Source: PALSA-1004 sp963804885 (GTDB lineage: Bacteria > Pseudomonadota > Gammaproteobacteria > Burkholderiales > SG8-41). From it: a stretch of 64,000 nucleotides of DNA. Below, one piece after another: positions 1-9,863 of this stretch. A model generated the notes under the pieces. That model saw only the letters and a program-made list of their open reading frames with translations, was not told the DNA's origin and did not search any database. Position 1 is the first letter of the stretch; the number at the start of each line of letters is the position of its first letter. The stretch spans positions 248,001 through 312,000 of the forward strand of contig CAWDSF010000005.1 in the NCBI GenBank assembly GCA_963804885.1. The letters run 5' to 3'. The position numbers and the translations under genes were made by a program.

Positions 1-1
1 T

Positions 2-1156
2 TCGGGCTCGACCGGCAGTGCGATTTTGCTGACGCCGAAAGCGCCGCGCGGAACCGGCATCGTCATCAACGGCGATTTCTTCCCCGGCACGCAGGTGGCC
101 TACCCATCCGCGATCAGCGATGCGGTATTGCAGCGGTTCGGGCCCGCGCCCAAAAAAGGCGGCGCGACCATGCCTTACAGTGCGTCGGTGGACTGGTCGA
201 TGCAGGTGCTGCGCGAATACGTGCTGACGGAGTTGCGCCCGACTGTCGTCTTTACATGGATGACGGAACCCGATCATATCCAGCACGGGCTCGGCGCCGG
301 CGCTCCCGAATCGATAGCCGCGATACGCAACGACGACCGGCAGCTTGGACTGCTGCTGCAGAAACTCGAGACCCTCGGCATACGCGACAAGACGAACATC
401 ATGGTCGTATCCGACCACGGCTTCGCGCAGACCCTGTTCAACGTCAATGTCGGTCGCGCTCTTGTCGATGCGGGGTTGATGCCGGCCGCAGACTCCGACG
501 ACATCGTCATCGCGTCGAGCGGGCAAGCCGTCGCGCTCCACGTGAAAGGCAGCGATCCGACGCGCATCGGGGCTGTCGTAGATTTTCTGCAGCGTCAGCC
601 GTGGTGCGGCGTCGTGTTCACTGCGGCGAGGCGCGGCGGCCCGCCGCATGAAGGCACGGTGGCCGGCACGTTTTCGCTCGAGTATGCACATCTTGGCGGC
701 CACGAACGCAGTCCTGACATCGTATTCACGTTTCCGTGGTCGTCTGCGCCAAATCGGCACGGCGTGCGCGGGACTGACTATGCACAGGTAAGCGGCAGCG
801 GCAAAACGGGTCCATACGAAGGCACCGGCGCAAGCCACGGCGGTATCGGTCCGTGGACCGTGCGCAACACGATGCTCGCATGGGGGCCCGGATTCAAGCG
901 CGGCGCGGTCGTTCGCACGCCGACATCGAACGTCGACGTGACGCCGACGCTGTTGCATTTGCTCGGCCAGCCCGCGGCAATCTCCGGAATGGACGGCAGA
1001 GTCATGCTTGAAGCGCTGGCAAACGGGCCCGATGAAGAGCAGGTCGCGGCGGAAACACGTAACTGGCGCGTGCAAAACGGCGGTTACTCGGCAGTGTTGC
1101 AAACCAGCGAAACCGGCGGCAAGCGTTATATCGACAAAGCCTGGCGCGAAAAATAA
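2..1156 (+). CDS. Alkaline-phosphatase-superfamily phosphodiesterase (5' truncated)
   Basis: The C-terminal part of a type I phosphodiesterase/nucleotide pyrophosphatase-like hydrolase. The reading frame is open to the left edge of the window, so the N-terminus with the usual catalytic Thr/Ser region is missing. Metal-ligand motifs of the superfamily are visible: EPDHIQHG near residue 88, VSDHGF near residue 137 and a late SHGGIGPW with its His near residue 277. The family hydrolyses phosphate mono- or diesters with two metal ions; the substrate cannot be read from the sequence. It ends 12 bases from the convergent UbiD-type gene. Confidence 0.8.
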   Translation, partial: SGSTGSAILLTPKAPRGTGIVINGDFFPGTQVAYPSAISDAVLQRFGPAPKKGGATMPYSASVDWSMQVLREYVLTELRPTVVFTWMTEPDHIQHGLGAGAPESIAAIRNDDRQLGLLLQKLETLGIRDKTNIMVVSDHGFAQTLFNVNVGRALVDAGLMPAADSDDIVIASSGQAVALHVKGSDPTRIGAVVDFLQRQPWCGVVFTAARRGGPPHEGTVAGTFSLEYAHLGGHERSPDIVFTFPWSSAPNRHGVRGTDYAQVSGSGKTGPYEGTGASHGGIGPWTVRNTMLAWGPGFKRGAVVRTPTSNVDVTPTLLHLLGQPAAISGMDGRVMLEALANGPDEEQVAAETRNWRVQNGGYSAVLQTSETGGKRYIDKAWREK

Positions 1157-1168
1157 AAACGCAACGCG

Positions 1169-2796
1169 CTATTCGCCCGGCCTGAACTTCGTTTCGGGCT
1201 TCAAGCCCTTCTGCCGCTGTTTCTCGCTGATGCGGCCGTTCTCGAGATAATTGCCGGTGGCCGCGCGTTTGGCCGCTGCATCCCACTGCGGCAGCCAGTC
1301 GCCGAGCGAGTATCCGTACCACGGCGCCTGCGGACGCAGCGCGGGCAGGCCCAGCCGCTCCCAGATTTTTTTTGCGCGCTCCATGTATTCCTGCGTCGGG
1401 AGTGCCAACGGCGGCATGTCGCCTTTCATCGTCGCATCCATCAGCAGCGTGGAATCTTCCTCGTCTTCGCTCTCGCGCTTCGGACCATGGCCCTGGCCGC
1501 GATGCGGCAGCGTGCGCACGTCTTCAACCGGATTCATCCGGTACGCCATCGCCCACAGTAGCGCATTCGCGTTGTCGGGATCGATGTCGTCGTTGACCGC
1601 GATGCAGATCTTGCCGCAATCGCCCTTGAAAAACGCGGCGCCTTCGAGCGCGCGCCAGATTTCCGTGCGCGGCGTGCCTTTCTCGACCGTGACGAGCGTG
1701 ACGCGCAGCAATCCCGTCAGCGGCTCGTGCAGCGACACGCGTTTCACGCCGCGGATGCCGAGCGTTGAGCGCAGGTGCGCGAGAAACAGCGGCTCGTAGG
1801 CGACGCGCTTGATCACGCTCGACTCGGAGGGTGCGACCTGGCTGATATATGACGGAATCACGGGCTTCTTTCGATGCGTGATCGCCGTAATGCGCATCGG
1901 CATGTTGTATTCTTCGAGCGCGACGTGGCCGTGCGATTCGCCGAACGGCGCTTCGGGCTCCACGTATTCGGTGTCGATGTAGCCCTCGATCACGATCTCG
2001 GCCTCGGCTGGCACCAAAAGATCGACCGTCTTCGCCTTGACGACGTTGATCGGCGCGCCGGCGAGCCCGCCCGCGACGTCGAACTCGTCCATGTCTATCG
2101 GCAATTTCTGCGGTCCCATGAACGCGACGTACGGCGGGCAGCCGAGCACGATCGCGCACGGCATCGTCTTGTCGCCGCGTTTCTGGTGCTTCAGATAATG
2201 CTGGTAGCCGCCGGCGCCGCCGACGCGCGTCGCCATGCGCACGACCAGCCGGTCCGGCGCTTTCAACGCCGCGCGATAGGTGCCCATGTTCTGCACGCCG
2301 GTTTCGGGATCGCGCGTGATGACGTTGGTCGCGGTCAGGGTCGGCGCGCTGTCGAAACCCGGTGTAGACACCGGTATCGGCAGCAAGTCGAGTCCGTGAC
2401 CTTCCCCCTGCAGCGCCGCGCCCTCGATCACTACGTCGTGGCATTCCGCCTTGGTGACAATTTTAGGCTGCACCGGATGCGCGAGCGCGTAGTCCCACTT
2501 CGCCTGGATTTCCTCGACGGGCACACCCATGCCGATGCTGTAGATCGCGCGGTTCGCGGCAATCGCGCCGACCACCACGGGCATCGCGTATTTGCGGCCA
2601 TGCGCGTTGACGATGTTGGTAAACAGAAACGCCTTGCGCTCGGCCTCCTCGATGCCGCCGACGAACTGCCAGCGCACGAGTGCATGAAGCTCCGCATCCT
2701 TGTCGATCGGCTCGTCTATCGTCAGCAGCAGGCCCTGCGTCTTGAGCGCTTCGAGATGCGCGTGCAGGTCGGGATAAGGGCGTGAAGCGCGGTCAT
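1169..2796 (-). CDS. UbiD-family decarboxylase (N-terminal frameshift)
   Basis: A UbiD-type decarboxylase, a family that uses prenylated FMN to remove or add a carboxyl group on aromatic or unsaturated acids. The long frame covers about 500 residues, with the family segments QNMGTYRAAL, GGYQHYLKHQKRG and EAPFGESHGHVA. A GTG at 2677 lies inside conserved sequence: upstream in the same frame the family N-terminus PYPDLHAHLEALK is readable, but it has no ATG, GTG or TTG start. An ATG at 2796 gives MTALHA in another frame, so one base is probably missing (or two extra) near 2778-2785. No UbiX flavin prenyltransferase is in the window. It is divergent from the coxMSL-type operon, so a related aromatic substrate is possible. 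Confidence 0.85.
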
Positions 2797-2894
2797 TTTG
2801 GATTCCGCTCGATACAACGTATGAGATAATTCAGCGCTCTTCGCGAAGCGCCGATTCTAACATCGAGTGTGTCCGTGATCCCGGGGGAAATCCG

Positions 2895-3773
2895 TTGAAA
2901 GCCGCGTCATTCGATTACGTGCGCGCAGCGTCGGTGGCCGAGGCGTGCGAACTGCTGCGGCAGGACGGCGACGACGTCAAGCTGATCGCGGGCGGCCAGA
3001 GCCTCATGCCAATGATGGCGATGCGCCTGACCCGCCCATCCCGCCTGATCGACATCGACCAGATCGGCGCGCTGAAATTTATTGCATTCGGCGAGAACGT
3101 GGCGCGCACCGGCGCGTGCACGCGGCAATCGGCGATCGCGCGCGACGAGGCACTCGCCGCGCACGTGCCCCTCCTGCGCAAGGCGCTCGCGTGGGTCGGC
3201 CACGTGCAGACGCGCAACCGCGGCACCGTCGGCGGCAGCCTCGCGCATGCGGACCCGGCCGCGGAGTTGCCGCTCGTCGCCCGGGTGCTCGACGCGCAGA
3301 TGGTCGCGCGTTCTGACAAGGGCACGCGCACGCTGCCGGCGGCCGGATTTTTCGTCGGGCCGCTGACCACTGCGCTCGCCGCGCACGAGTGTCTCGAGGA
3401 AATCCACTGGCCCATGTGGTCCGGCCGCCGCACCGGCTCCGCGTTCACCGAAGTGAGCCGCCGCCACGGCGATTTTGCGATCGTCGAAGCGTGCGCGCAA
3501 ATCGTGCTCGATGACGACGGCCGCTGCACCCGCGCGAGCTTCGGTCTCGGCGGCGGAGGCACGGCGCCGCTGGCGTTTCCCGAACTGGCCGCGCGCCTCA
3601 ACGGCTCGATGCTCGAAGACGCGGTGCTGCAAAGCGTCGCGCACGATGCAGCAAACGAACTCGATCCGGGCGGCGACCTTCACGCGAGCGCCGGCTATCG
3701 CAAGCATCTTGCAGCGGTGCTTGCGATACGCGTGCTGCGCGCGGCCTACGACGAAGCGAGAAGCAAGCCGTGA
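2895..3773 (+). CDS. coxM: Molybdenum hydroxylase FAD-binding subunit (CoxM type)
   Basis: Medium subunit of a xanthine dehydrogenase/CO dehydrogenase-type molybdenum hydroxylase, carrying FAD and passing electrons from the iron-sulfur subunit. The two FAD-binding signatures are present: AGGQSLMP near residue 33 and TVGGSLAHADPAAE near residue 111. Length is 292 residues, typical of the family. The likely start is TTG at 2895. Its end overlaps the next gene by four bases (GTGA), which implies translational coupling. The gene symbol denotes the family position; CO as a substrate is not implied. Confidence 0.88.
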   Translation: MKAASFDYVRAASVAEACELLRQDGDDVKLIAGGQSLMPMMAMRLTRPSRLIDIDQIGALKFIAFGENVARTGACTRQSAIARDEALAAHVPLLRKALAWVGHVQTRNRGTVGGSLAHADPAAELPLVARVLDAQMVARSDKGTRTLPAAGFFVGPLTTALAAHECLEEIHWPMWSGRRTGSAFTEVSRRHGDFAIVEACAQIVLDDDGRCTRASFGLGGGGTAPLAFPELAARLNGSMLEDAVLQSVAHDAANELDPGGDLHASAGYRKHLAAVLAIRVLRAAYDEARSKP

Positions 3774-4261
3774 GCGAAACACTTTACCCGGTCACGCTCG
3801 AAGTCAACGGCGTGCTGCACACCGCGCGGGTGCCCGCGCGGCTGTCGCTGGTCGACTGCCTGCGCGACGAACTGCGGCTCACCGGCACGCACATCGGCTG
3901 CGAGCACGGGATTTGCGGCGCGTGCTCGGTGCTGCTCGACGGCGAGCCGGTGCGCTCGTGCCTCATGTTCGCGGTGCAGGCCGACGGCCACAAGGTGACC
4001 ACCGTCGAAGGTCTCACCAACGCCGACGGCACGCCTGGAATTTTGCAGGACAGTTTCTGCGAGAAACACGCGTTGCAGTGCGGTTACTGCACGTCGGGCA
4101 TGCTGATCGCGGCGCATGCGCTGCTGCAGACGGTTACGCAACCTACTGACGAACAAATCCGCGAAGCGATCGGTGGCAATCTGTGCCGCTGCACGGGTTA
4201 CCAGCAGATCGTCGATGCCGTGAAACATGCGGCGGCGCGGCTCGGTGAAAAGGGACGGTGA
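3770..4261 (+). CDS. coxS: Molybdenum hydroxylase 2Fe-2S subunit (CoxS type)
   Basis: Small iron-sulfur subunit of the same hydroxylase. The plant-type 2Fe-2S site is visible as CEHGICGACSVLLDG near residue 44, and the second, helical-domain cluster as CGYCTSGM and CRCTGYQQIVDAV. At 163 residues it has normal length. It starts with GTG inside the end of the FAD subunit gene and itself ends in a GTGA overlap with the large subunit, so the three proteins are very likely made in equal amounts. Confidence 0.93.
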   Translation: MSETLYPVTLEVNGVLHTARVPARLSLVDCLRDELRLTGTHIGCEHGICGACSVLLDGEPVRSCLMFAVQADGHKVTTVEGLTNADGTPGILQDSFCEKHALQCGYCTSGMLIAAHALLQTVTQPTDEQIREAIGGNLCRCTGYQQIVDAVKHAAARLGEKGR

Positions 4262-6666
4262 GCATGAGTAACGTCATCGACCCGCAGACCTTCCGCTATA
4301 TCGGAAAGAAGCGCCGAACCAAGGAAGACCCGCGCTTCGTGACCGGCCGCGGCCGCTATGTCGCGGACATCGCGTTGGCGGGCGTGAAACACGTCGCGCT
4401 CGTGGCTTCGCCGCATGCGAGCGCGCGTATTATTTCGATCAAGACCGAGGCCGCGCTGGCGCTGCGCGGCGTGCATTACGTACTGACCGGCGAAGAGTTC
4501 TGCGCAGCGACCGATGCGCTCGCGATCGGCGTCGATGCTCCCAATGTTGCACGCTACTCGCTGGCGAAGGATGTGGTGCGCTACGCCGGCGAATGGGTCG
4601 CCGCAGTCGTCGCCGACACGCGCGCGATCGCCGAAGACGCGGTCGAGCTCATCGAAGTCGAATACGAGCCGACGCCGCATGTGATCGATCCGGAGGAAGC
4701 GGTGAAAGACGGCGGCCCGCTCGTGCATCCGGCACACGGCTCGAACGTGATTCTGCAGAAGCATTTCACGTGGGGGCCCGTCGAAGACGCTTTTGCGCGC
4801 GCGAAGCACCAGCTGTCGCTGCGCGCGATATGGGGCCGCAGCTCGACGGTGCCGATCGAAACCTTCGGCGTCGCCGCGCAGTGGGACGCCGGCCAGCAGA
4901 TACTCGATATCTGGGCGTCGATCCAGATGCCCAAGTTTCCGGACCAGGCCGCGCGTTCACTGCGCCTGCCCGGCAACGCGGTGCGCGTGCATTTCGACGT
5001 CGACGTCGGCGGCAGCTACGGCGTCAAGCGCGGCATCAAGCACACGGTGCTGGTCGGCTATCTCGCGAAACGGCTCGGCTTTCCCGTGCGCCTGATCGAG
5101 GACCGGCTCGAGAACATGCGCGGCGGCGACATGCACGGCCCCGACCGCATATTCGACATGCAGGTTGCATTCGATGACGACGGCACGCTGCGCGGGCTCA
5201 AGATCCGCGCGTTGGACGACGTCGGCGCCTACGCGGGCCGCTCGCCGTTCCAGCTCGGCAAGCCGGTCACCGCGATTTGCGGCCCGTACCGGATTGCCGC
5301 GATCGAGTACGTGCCGACCGCCGTGCTCACGAACAAGACGCCCGAAGAAGCGGTGCGCGGCTTCGGCCAGGCGCCGACCAATTTCGCGATTGAACGGACC
5401 ATCGACTGCGTCGCGCGCCATCTGAAAATGGATCCGATCGACGTGCGCCGCCGGAACCTCATCCGCAAGGAGGAGTTCCCGTACCTGATACCGAGCGGCT
5501 CGACGTACGATTCCGGCGATTACCACGCGGTGCTCGACAAGGCGCTCGCCGCAATCGATTATCCCGCCCTGCTCAAACAACGCGATGACGCGCGGCGCGC
5601 CGGCAAGCTCGCCGGCATCGGCATCTCGACTTGCCTCGAGCCCAACGGCGGCAATTCCGGCTTCGAGCCGCTGTTGAATCCGAAGAACGATTCGACGACG
5701 TGGATGGACTCGTGCGTGGTGCGCGTCGACCTGTCGGGCGCGATTACCGGCGTGATGGGCACGTCCTCGTCGGGCCAGGGCCATGAAACTCTGGTCTCGA
5801 CAGTCATCGGCGAAGTGCTCGAGCGCGAGCCCGCCGACATCCGCGTCGTACGCGCGGACTCGCTGCAGGCGCTGCCGTCGAACAGCCCGGTCGGCAGCCG
5901 CATGGCGATCATGCTCGGCGGTGCGGCGGCAGGCGCCGCGCGCAAAATCAAGGACACGCTGATCGAGATCGCCGCGCACAATTTGAAGTGCACGATCGAA
6001 TCCGTCGAATACCGCGACGGCAATGCGTCCGTGCGCGGGCATCCCGATCAGCGCATGACGTGGGACGAACTGATCGCGATCGCGCATCGCAAGATCCACC
6101 AGATGCCGCCGGGCATAGAGCCGGGGCTGCAAGCCAAATTCGTGTTTGAGGTACCGACCGGCGGCAAGCTGCCGGCCGCCGATAACACGGTCCAGATTTA
6201 TCCGTGCTATTCGTTCGAGGCGCACGTCGTCTATGTGGAAATCGATGCCGACACCGCCGCGCCGACGCTGCGCAAGTACGTATGCGGCCACGACTGCGGC
6301 GTGATGATCACGCCCGACATCGTGCACGGCATGACCTACGGCGGCATCGCGCACGGCATCGGCGCCGCGCTTTATGAGAAATTCAGCTATACGGCCGACG
6401 GCCAGCTCGAAAGCGGCACGTTCATGGACTACCTCCTGCCGAGCGCGATGGAAGTGCCCACGATCACCATCGTCGATCATTGCACGCCGTCGCCGCTGAC
6501 GACGTTCGGCCAGAAAGGCTCGGGCGAGGCCGGCTATCTCGGCGCGCCTGCGGCGATCGCCAATGCGATCAACGATGCATTAGCGCCGATCAACGCGCGC
6601 ATCGACACCTTGCCGATCACGCACGACGCGCTGTGGCGTGCCATGCAAAATACTAAAGCACCGTAG
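4258..6666 (+). CDS. coxL: Molybdenum hydroxylase large subunit (CoxL/xanthine dehydrogenase type)
   Basis: The 802-residue molybdopterin-cytosine-dinucleotide-binding subunit that carries the active site. SSGQGHE, near residue 506, matches the cofactor-contacting GQGH motif. The C-terminal GSGEAGYLGAP carries the catalytic Glu. The active-site loop reads AVRGFGQ, not the AYRCSFR loop of true (form I) CO dehydrogenase, so the enzyme probably hydroxylates an aromatic or heteroaromatic compound or an aldehyde. GTG at 4258 overlaps the previous stop; ATG at 4264 is an alternative start. No CoxD/E/F/G-type maturation genes follow. Confidence 0.9.
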   Translation: MSMSNVIDPQTFRYIGKKRRTKEDPRFVTGRGRYVADIALAGVKHVALVASPHASARIISIKTEAALALRGVHYVLTGEEFCAATDALAIGVDAPNVARYSLAKDVVRYAGEWVAAVVADTRAIAEDAVELIEVEYEPTPHVIDPEEAVKDGGPLVHPAHGSNVILQKHFTWGPVEDAFARAKHQLSLRAIWGRSSTVPIETFGVAAQWDAGQQILDIWASIQMPKFPDQAARSLRLPGNAVRVHFDVDVGGSYGVKRGIKHTVLVGYLAKRLGFPVRLIEDRLENMRGGDMHGPDRIFDMQVAFDDDGTLRGLKIRALDDVGAYAGRSPFQLGKPVTAICGPYRIAAIEYVPTAVLTNKTPEEAVRGFGQAPTNFAIERTIDCVARHLKMDPIDVRRRNLIRKEEFPYLIPSGSTYDSGDYHAVLDKALAAIDYPALLKQRDDARRAGKLAGIGISTCLEPNGGNSGFEPLLNPKNDSTTWMDSCVVRVDLSGAITGVMGTSSSGQGHETLVSTVIGEVLEREPADIRVVRADSLQALPSNSPVGSRMAIMLGGAAAGAARKIKDTLIEIAAHNLKCTIESVEYRDGNASVRGHPDQRMTWDELIAIAHRKIHQMPPGIEPGLQAKFVFEVPTGGKLPAADNTVQIYPCYSFEAHVVYVEIDADTAAPTLRKYVCGHDCGVMITPDIVHGMTYGGIAHGIGAALYEKFSYTADGQLESGTFMDYLLPSAMEVPTITIVDHCTPSPLTTFGQKGSGEAGYLGAPAAIANAINDALAPINARIDTLPITHDALWRAMQNTKAP

Positions 6667-6736
6667 CCCCAGAGGACATTCCTTCTAACGGCCTGCTCGC
6701 AAATCATTGCCGGCCCGACGCTACGCCGCAGCAATT

Positions 6737-7546
6737 TTATGTTTTCACCGGGTACCAGCTTGGCGCCCGTTTTTCAAGGAACGACGCGGTGCCCTCGGCC
6801 GCTTCGGCACTCTGGCGCGTGACGGCATGTTCGTGCACCAGGGCGAGGAACAGGCCGTCGTCGAGGAAAACATCGGCAACGCGCAGCGTGCGCAGCTTGG
6901 TGGCCATGGTAGCGCCAGGTGCGTTCATCAACAGCGAATCGACGATGCGCGCGCCAGTGGCTTCAAGTTGATCGGCCTTGCACACCTCATGCGCGAAGCC
7001 GATTCGCAGCGCCTCCTGCGCACCGAAACGCTCGCACGACAGGGCGTAGCGGCGCACATTGCGCACTCCCATCGCCCGGCAGAGCTGCGGCAGGATAATG
7101 CCCGCCATCAGTCCCCAGCGCGCCTCGGTGATGGCGAAGAGAGCATTGTCGGCTGCCACCACGATGTCGCACGCCGAGACTATGCCGGTGCCGCCGCCAA
7201 AACAGCCGCCGTGCACCAGCGCCACTGTCGGCACCGGAAGCTTGTCGAGACGGTGCACCGCCTCGGCCGTTGCACGCGAGGCGCGCTCGTTCTCCTCCGG
7301 CCCGGCGCGGCCGACGCCCGCGATCCACTCGAGATCGGCACCGGCCTGGAAATGCCGGCCGTTGCCGCGGATCACGACGATGCGTAGTCCGGCCTTCGCG
7401 CCCAGCACGTCCATCGCCTCATGCAACCCTGCGATCATGTCGCCGTTGTAGGCGTTGTTGACCTGCGGCCGGTTCAACGTGACCGTGGCAACGCCACGCG
7501 CATCGAGGTCCCACAACACAGTTCCCTTGCCCGCTTCATTGGTCAT
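6737..7546 (-). CDS. Enoyl-CoA hydratase/isomerase family protein
   Basis: A 269-residue crotonase-fold enzyme, a family that hydrates or isomerises acyl-CoA thioesters in the cytoplasm. The oxyanion-hole segments RHFQAGADLEW (near residue 70) and GGCFGGGTGI (near residue 119) are present, followed by ITEARWGL, where the Glu matches a catalytic acid of hydratases. The overall pattern resembles methylglutaconyl-CoA hydratases, but the substrate is not fixed by the sequence. It stands alone on the minus strand, convergent with the coxL-type gene and divergent from the amidohydrolase. Confidence 0.88.
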   Translation of the reverse strand: MTNEAGKGTVLWDLDARGVATVTLNRPQVNNAYNGDMIAGLHEAMDVLGAKAGLRIVVIRGNGRHFQAGADLEWIAGVGRAGPEENERASRATAEAVHRLDKLPVPTVALVHGGCFGGGTGIVSACDIVVAADNALFAITEARWGLMAGIILPQLCRAMGVRNVRRYALSCERFGAQEALRIGFAHEVCKADQLEATGARIVDSLLMNAPGATMATKLRTLRVADVFLDDGLFLALVHEHAVTRQSAEAAEGTASFLEKRAPSWYPVKT

Positions 7547-7605
7547 TCCCTGCCCTCCCGCGACGTTGACCGCATGATGATAGCGCCCGGCGCACCCGCC
7601 CGACT

Positions 7606-7619
7606 TCGATCTGGATCAA
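7606..7619. promoter_or_regulatory. FNR/Anr-like box (candidate)
   Basis: The 14-base sequence TCGATCTGGATCAA differs by one base from the FNR consensus TTGAT-N4-ATCAA. It lies in the divergent spacer between the enoyl-CoA hydratase and amidohydrolase genes. No promoter elements were mapped around it, and a chance match is possible. Confidence 0.25.
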
Positions 7620-7752
7620 GTTCCAGCGCATCATCTCCCGCAGACCGGCATGAAACCCTGTCGGCTTTGGACTCATAACCCCGTGCAGACGACGTCTGCA
7701 TCTGCCGCGGTCTTTTGAGATAGCATTGAACAATTTCACATAATGGGTGCCC

Positions 7753-8766
7753 ATGAAATCCATCGTCATCGACGTCCACGCGCACTTCACGCCCAAACTG
7801 ATGAGCGAGCGCTTCGAGGCGAACGCCGCGAAATTTCCCGACGTGAAGCTCGTCAAGAGCGACAAAGGCGTCACGCTGCAGTTTCCGGGCACCGCCCCGA
7901 CGCGGCCTATCATGCCCGGGCTCAGCGATCTCGCCGGGCGCCAGGCGTGGATGGACAAGGCCGGCATCGACCACCAAGTGGTGGGCGGCTGGCTCGACAG
8001 CTTTGGCTACGAGTTGCCGGCGGCGCAGGGCGCGGCGTGGAGCCGTTATCTCAACGATTGCCAATGGGAACAGTTCCGCGACGAGCGCCGCTTTTCCGCG
8101 CTCGCCACGGTGCCGCTGCAGGACGGCAAGCTCGCCGCCGAAGTGCTGGCCGAAGCGATGGAGCGCGGGTTCGCCGGCGTCATGGTCGGCACCCTGCCCA
8201 AAGGCGAGCACGGCGGCAATCTCGACGACCCATCGCTCGATCCGTTCTGGGAAACGGCCGCCAGGCTCGGCGCCGCGGTGGTCATGCACCCGATGTTCGT
8301 GTGCGGCGAGCCGCGGCTCGCGGATTACGATCTCGTCAACGCGATCGGCCGCCTCGTCGATTCGACGATCGCCGTGTCGCGCCTGCTGTTCTCCGGCCAT
8401 TTGCTCAAGCACACGGGCATGAAGTTCGTGCTGTGCCACGGGGGCGCGGCGCTGCCGTTCGGCCTGGGCCGCCTCGCGCGCAGCCACACGGCGCAAGCCG
8501 GCAAAGTCGCCGATCCGCGCAAAGGCTTCGCCACGATGTATTTCGATTCGTGCGTGTTCGACACCGACTCGCTCGATTACCTCGTGCAGAAAGCCGGCGT
8601 CGAGCGCGTGATGCTCGGCTCCGATGCGCCCTTCCCGATCGGCGACCCCGAGCCGCTCAAGGTTTTCAACGGCGCGAAACTGAGCGATGCGCAGAAGAAA
8701 ATGATTTTGTCGGAGACGGCACGGCAAGTGTTCCGCCTGCGTGCCGACGCATGGACGAGGAGTTGA
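7753..8766 (+). CDS. Amidohydrolase family 2 (ACMSD-like) metal-dependent hydrolase
   Basis: A cytoplasmic TIM-barrel amidohydrolase of the aminocarboxymuconate-semialdehyde decarboxylase type, which decarboxylates or hydrolyses ring-derived acids. Visible metal and catalytic motifs are DVHAHFTP at the N-terminus, MHPMF near residue 178, LCHGGAALPFGLGRL near residue 227 and GSDAPFPIGD near residue 290. ATG at 7753 is preferred over GTG at 7747 because the barrel strand follows directly. It is the first gene of a run with two Bug receptors. Confidence 0.85.
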   Translation: MKSIVIDVHAHFTPKLMSERFEANAAKFPDVKLVKSDKGVTLQFPGTAPTRPIMPGLSDLAGRQAWMDKAGIDHQVVGGWLDSFGYELPAAQGAAWSRYLNDCQWEQFRDERRFSALATVPLQDGKLAAEVLAEAMERGFAGVMVGTLPKGEHGGNLDDPSLDPFWETAARLGAAVVMHPMFVCGEPRLADYDLVNAIGRLVDSTIAVSRLLFSGHLLKHTGMKFVLCHGGAALPFGLGRLARSHTAQAGKVADPRKGFATMYFDSCVFDTDSLDYLVQKAGVERVMLGSDAPFPIGDPEPLKVFNGAKLSDAQKKMILSETARQVFRLRADAWTRS

Positions 8767-8792
8767 TCGTGATTTATTCAAAAAGATTTCTT

Positions 8793-8897
8793 GCCGCAGA
8801 TAAACGCGGATACACGCAGATAGACCTTACGACAGACGCACACGCCTCGCTTATCGGGCCGTTGAACTTTCTGCGTTCATCTGCGTTTATCTGCGGC
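8793..8897. repeat. Palindromic dispersed repeat, copy 1
   Basis: Two arms at 8793-8820 and 8870-8897 are near-perfect inverted copies (about 25 of 28 bases pair). Each arm is built from units of the type CAGATAAACGC / CAGATGAACGC. A related element with the same arm design lies at 16267-16363. It fills the gap between the amidohydrolase and the next Bug gene, and its right arm enters that gene's 5' end. Confidence 0.85.
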
Positions 8898-9852
8898 CGC
8901 AATTGCTTTTGAGCTGATCGCGTTTTTCGGTGGGCAGGCAAGCGCGCAGGCCCAAACCTGGCCGACCAAATCGCTGCGCGTCGTGGTGCCGTTTACCGCC
9001 GGGAGCGCTACCGATACTACCGCCCGCGTCGTGGTCGAAAGATTGTCGATTCAACTCGGCCAGACATTCGTCGTCGAGAACCGCCCGGGCGCCGGCGGCA
9101 CCATAGGCGTCGGTGTCGTTGCCAAAGCCGAGCCCGACGGTTACACGATACTCGTGCATTCGTCGTCGTTCACGGTCACGCCGTCGACTTATCCGGACAC
9201 ACCCTACAACACGCTGCGCGATTTCGCCGGCGTCATGCCGCTCGCGAACCTGCCGAACGTGCTCGTCATCGCGCCGTCGAAAGGCATCCGCTCGGTGAAG
9301 GAACTGGTGGCGGCGGCGAAAGCGAAGCCGGGGACGCTCACTTACGCGTCGGCCGGCGCAGGCAGCGCGACTCAATTGAACGCGGAGCGATTCCGTCTCG
9401 GCGCGGGATTTGAAGGAGTGCACGTTCCGTTCAAAGGCACGCCCGAAGCGCTCACTGAAATCCTGACCGGCCGCGTCGATTTTTACTTCTGTCCGGTGAT
9501 CGGGGTACTGCAGTTCATCAAGGAAGGCCGCCTGCTGGCACTGGCCGCCGGCAGCACCAAGCGCTCGTCCGCCTTGCCCGACGTGATGACCACGCTCGAA
9601 GCCGGCATTCCGAATTCCGATTACAACTTCTGGGTCGGCATGATGGTGCCCGCGAAGACCCCGCGCGACATCGTCGACAAGCTCTATCAGAACACTTTGA
9701 AGGCATTGCAGGCGCCCGACCTCAAGGAACGCATGGGGAAAATCGGCGCCGAGCCGATGCTGATGACGCCGAAGGAATTCGACGCTTACATAAAAACGGA
9801 AATCGGCACCAATGCCGCGGTGGTCAAAGCAGCAGGCATCGTAGTCAATTAG
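8862..9852 (+). CDS. Bug/TctC-family solute receptor (5' end uncertain)
   Basis: A periplasmic receptor of the Bug (tripartite tricarboxylate, TctC) family, two-lobed proteins of about 320 residues that bind small carboxylates. The mature part begins at QTWPTKSLRVVVPF and has the family loop TAGSATD and the segment ENRPGAGGTIG...PDGYT. The frame of the mature protein has no ATG, GTG or TTG upstream of it. The other frame has TTG at 8862 giving MNFLRSSAFICG, and removing one T at about 8908 joins this to ELIAFFGGQASAQA, a plausible signal peptide. The right arm of the palindromic repeat encodes the RSSAFICG part. A GTG at 8983 lies inside the mature domain and is not a credible start. Confidence 0.8.
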
Positions 9853-9863
9853 GGGAGAGATCG

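Noticed and set aside
4957..6480. A 507-codon frame opposite the large molybdenum hydroxylase subunit
   Set aside because: It is a mirror of coxL codon usage, with no ribosome site and no recognisable motif.
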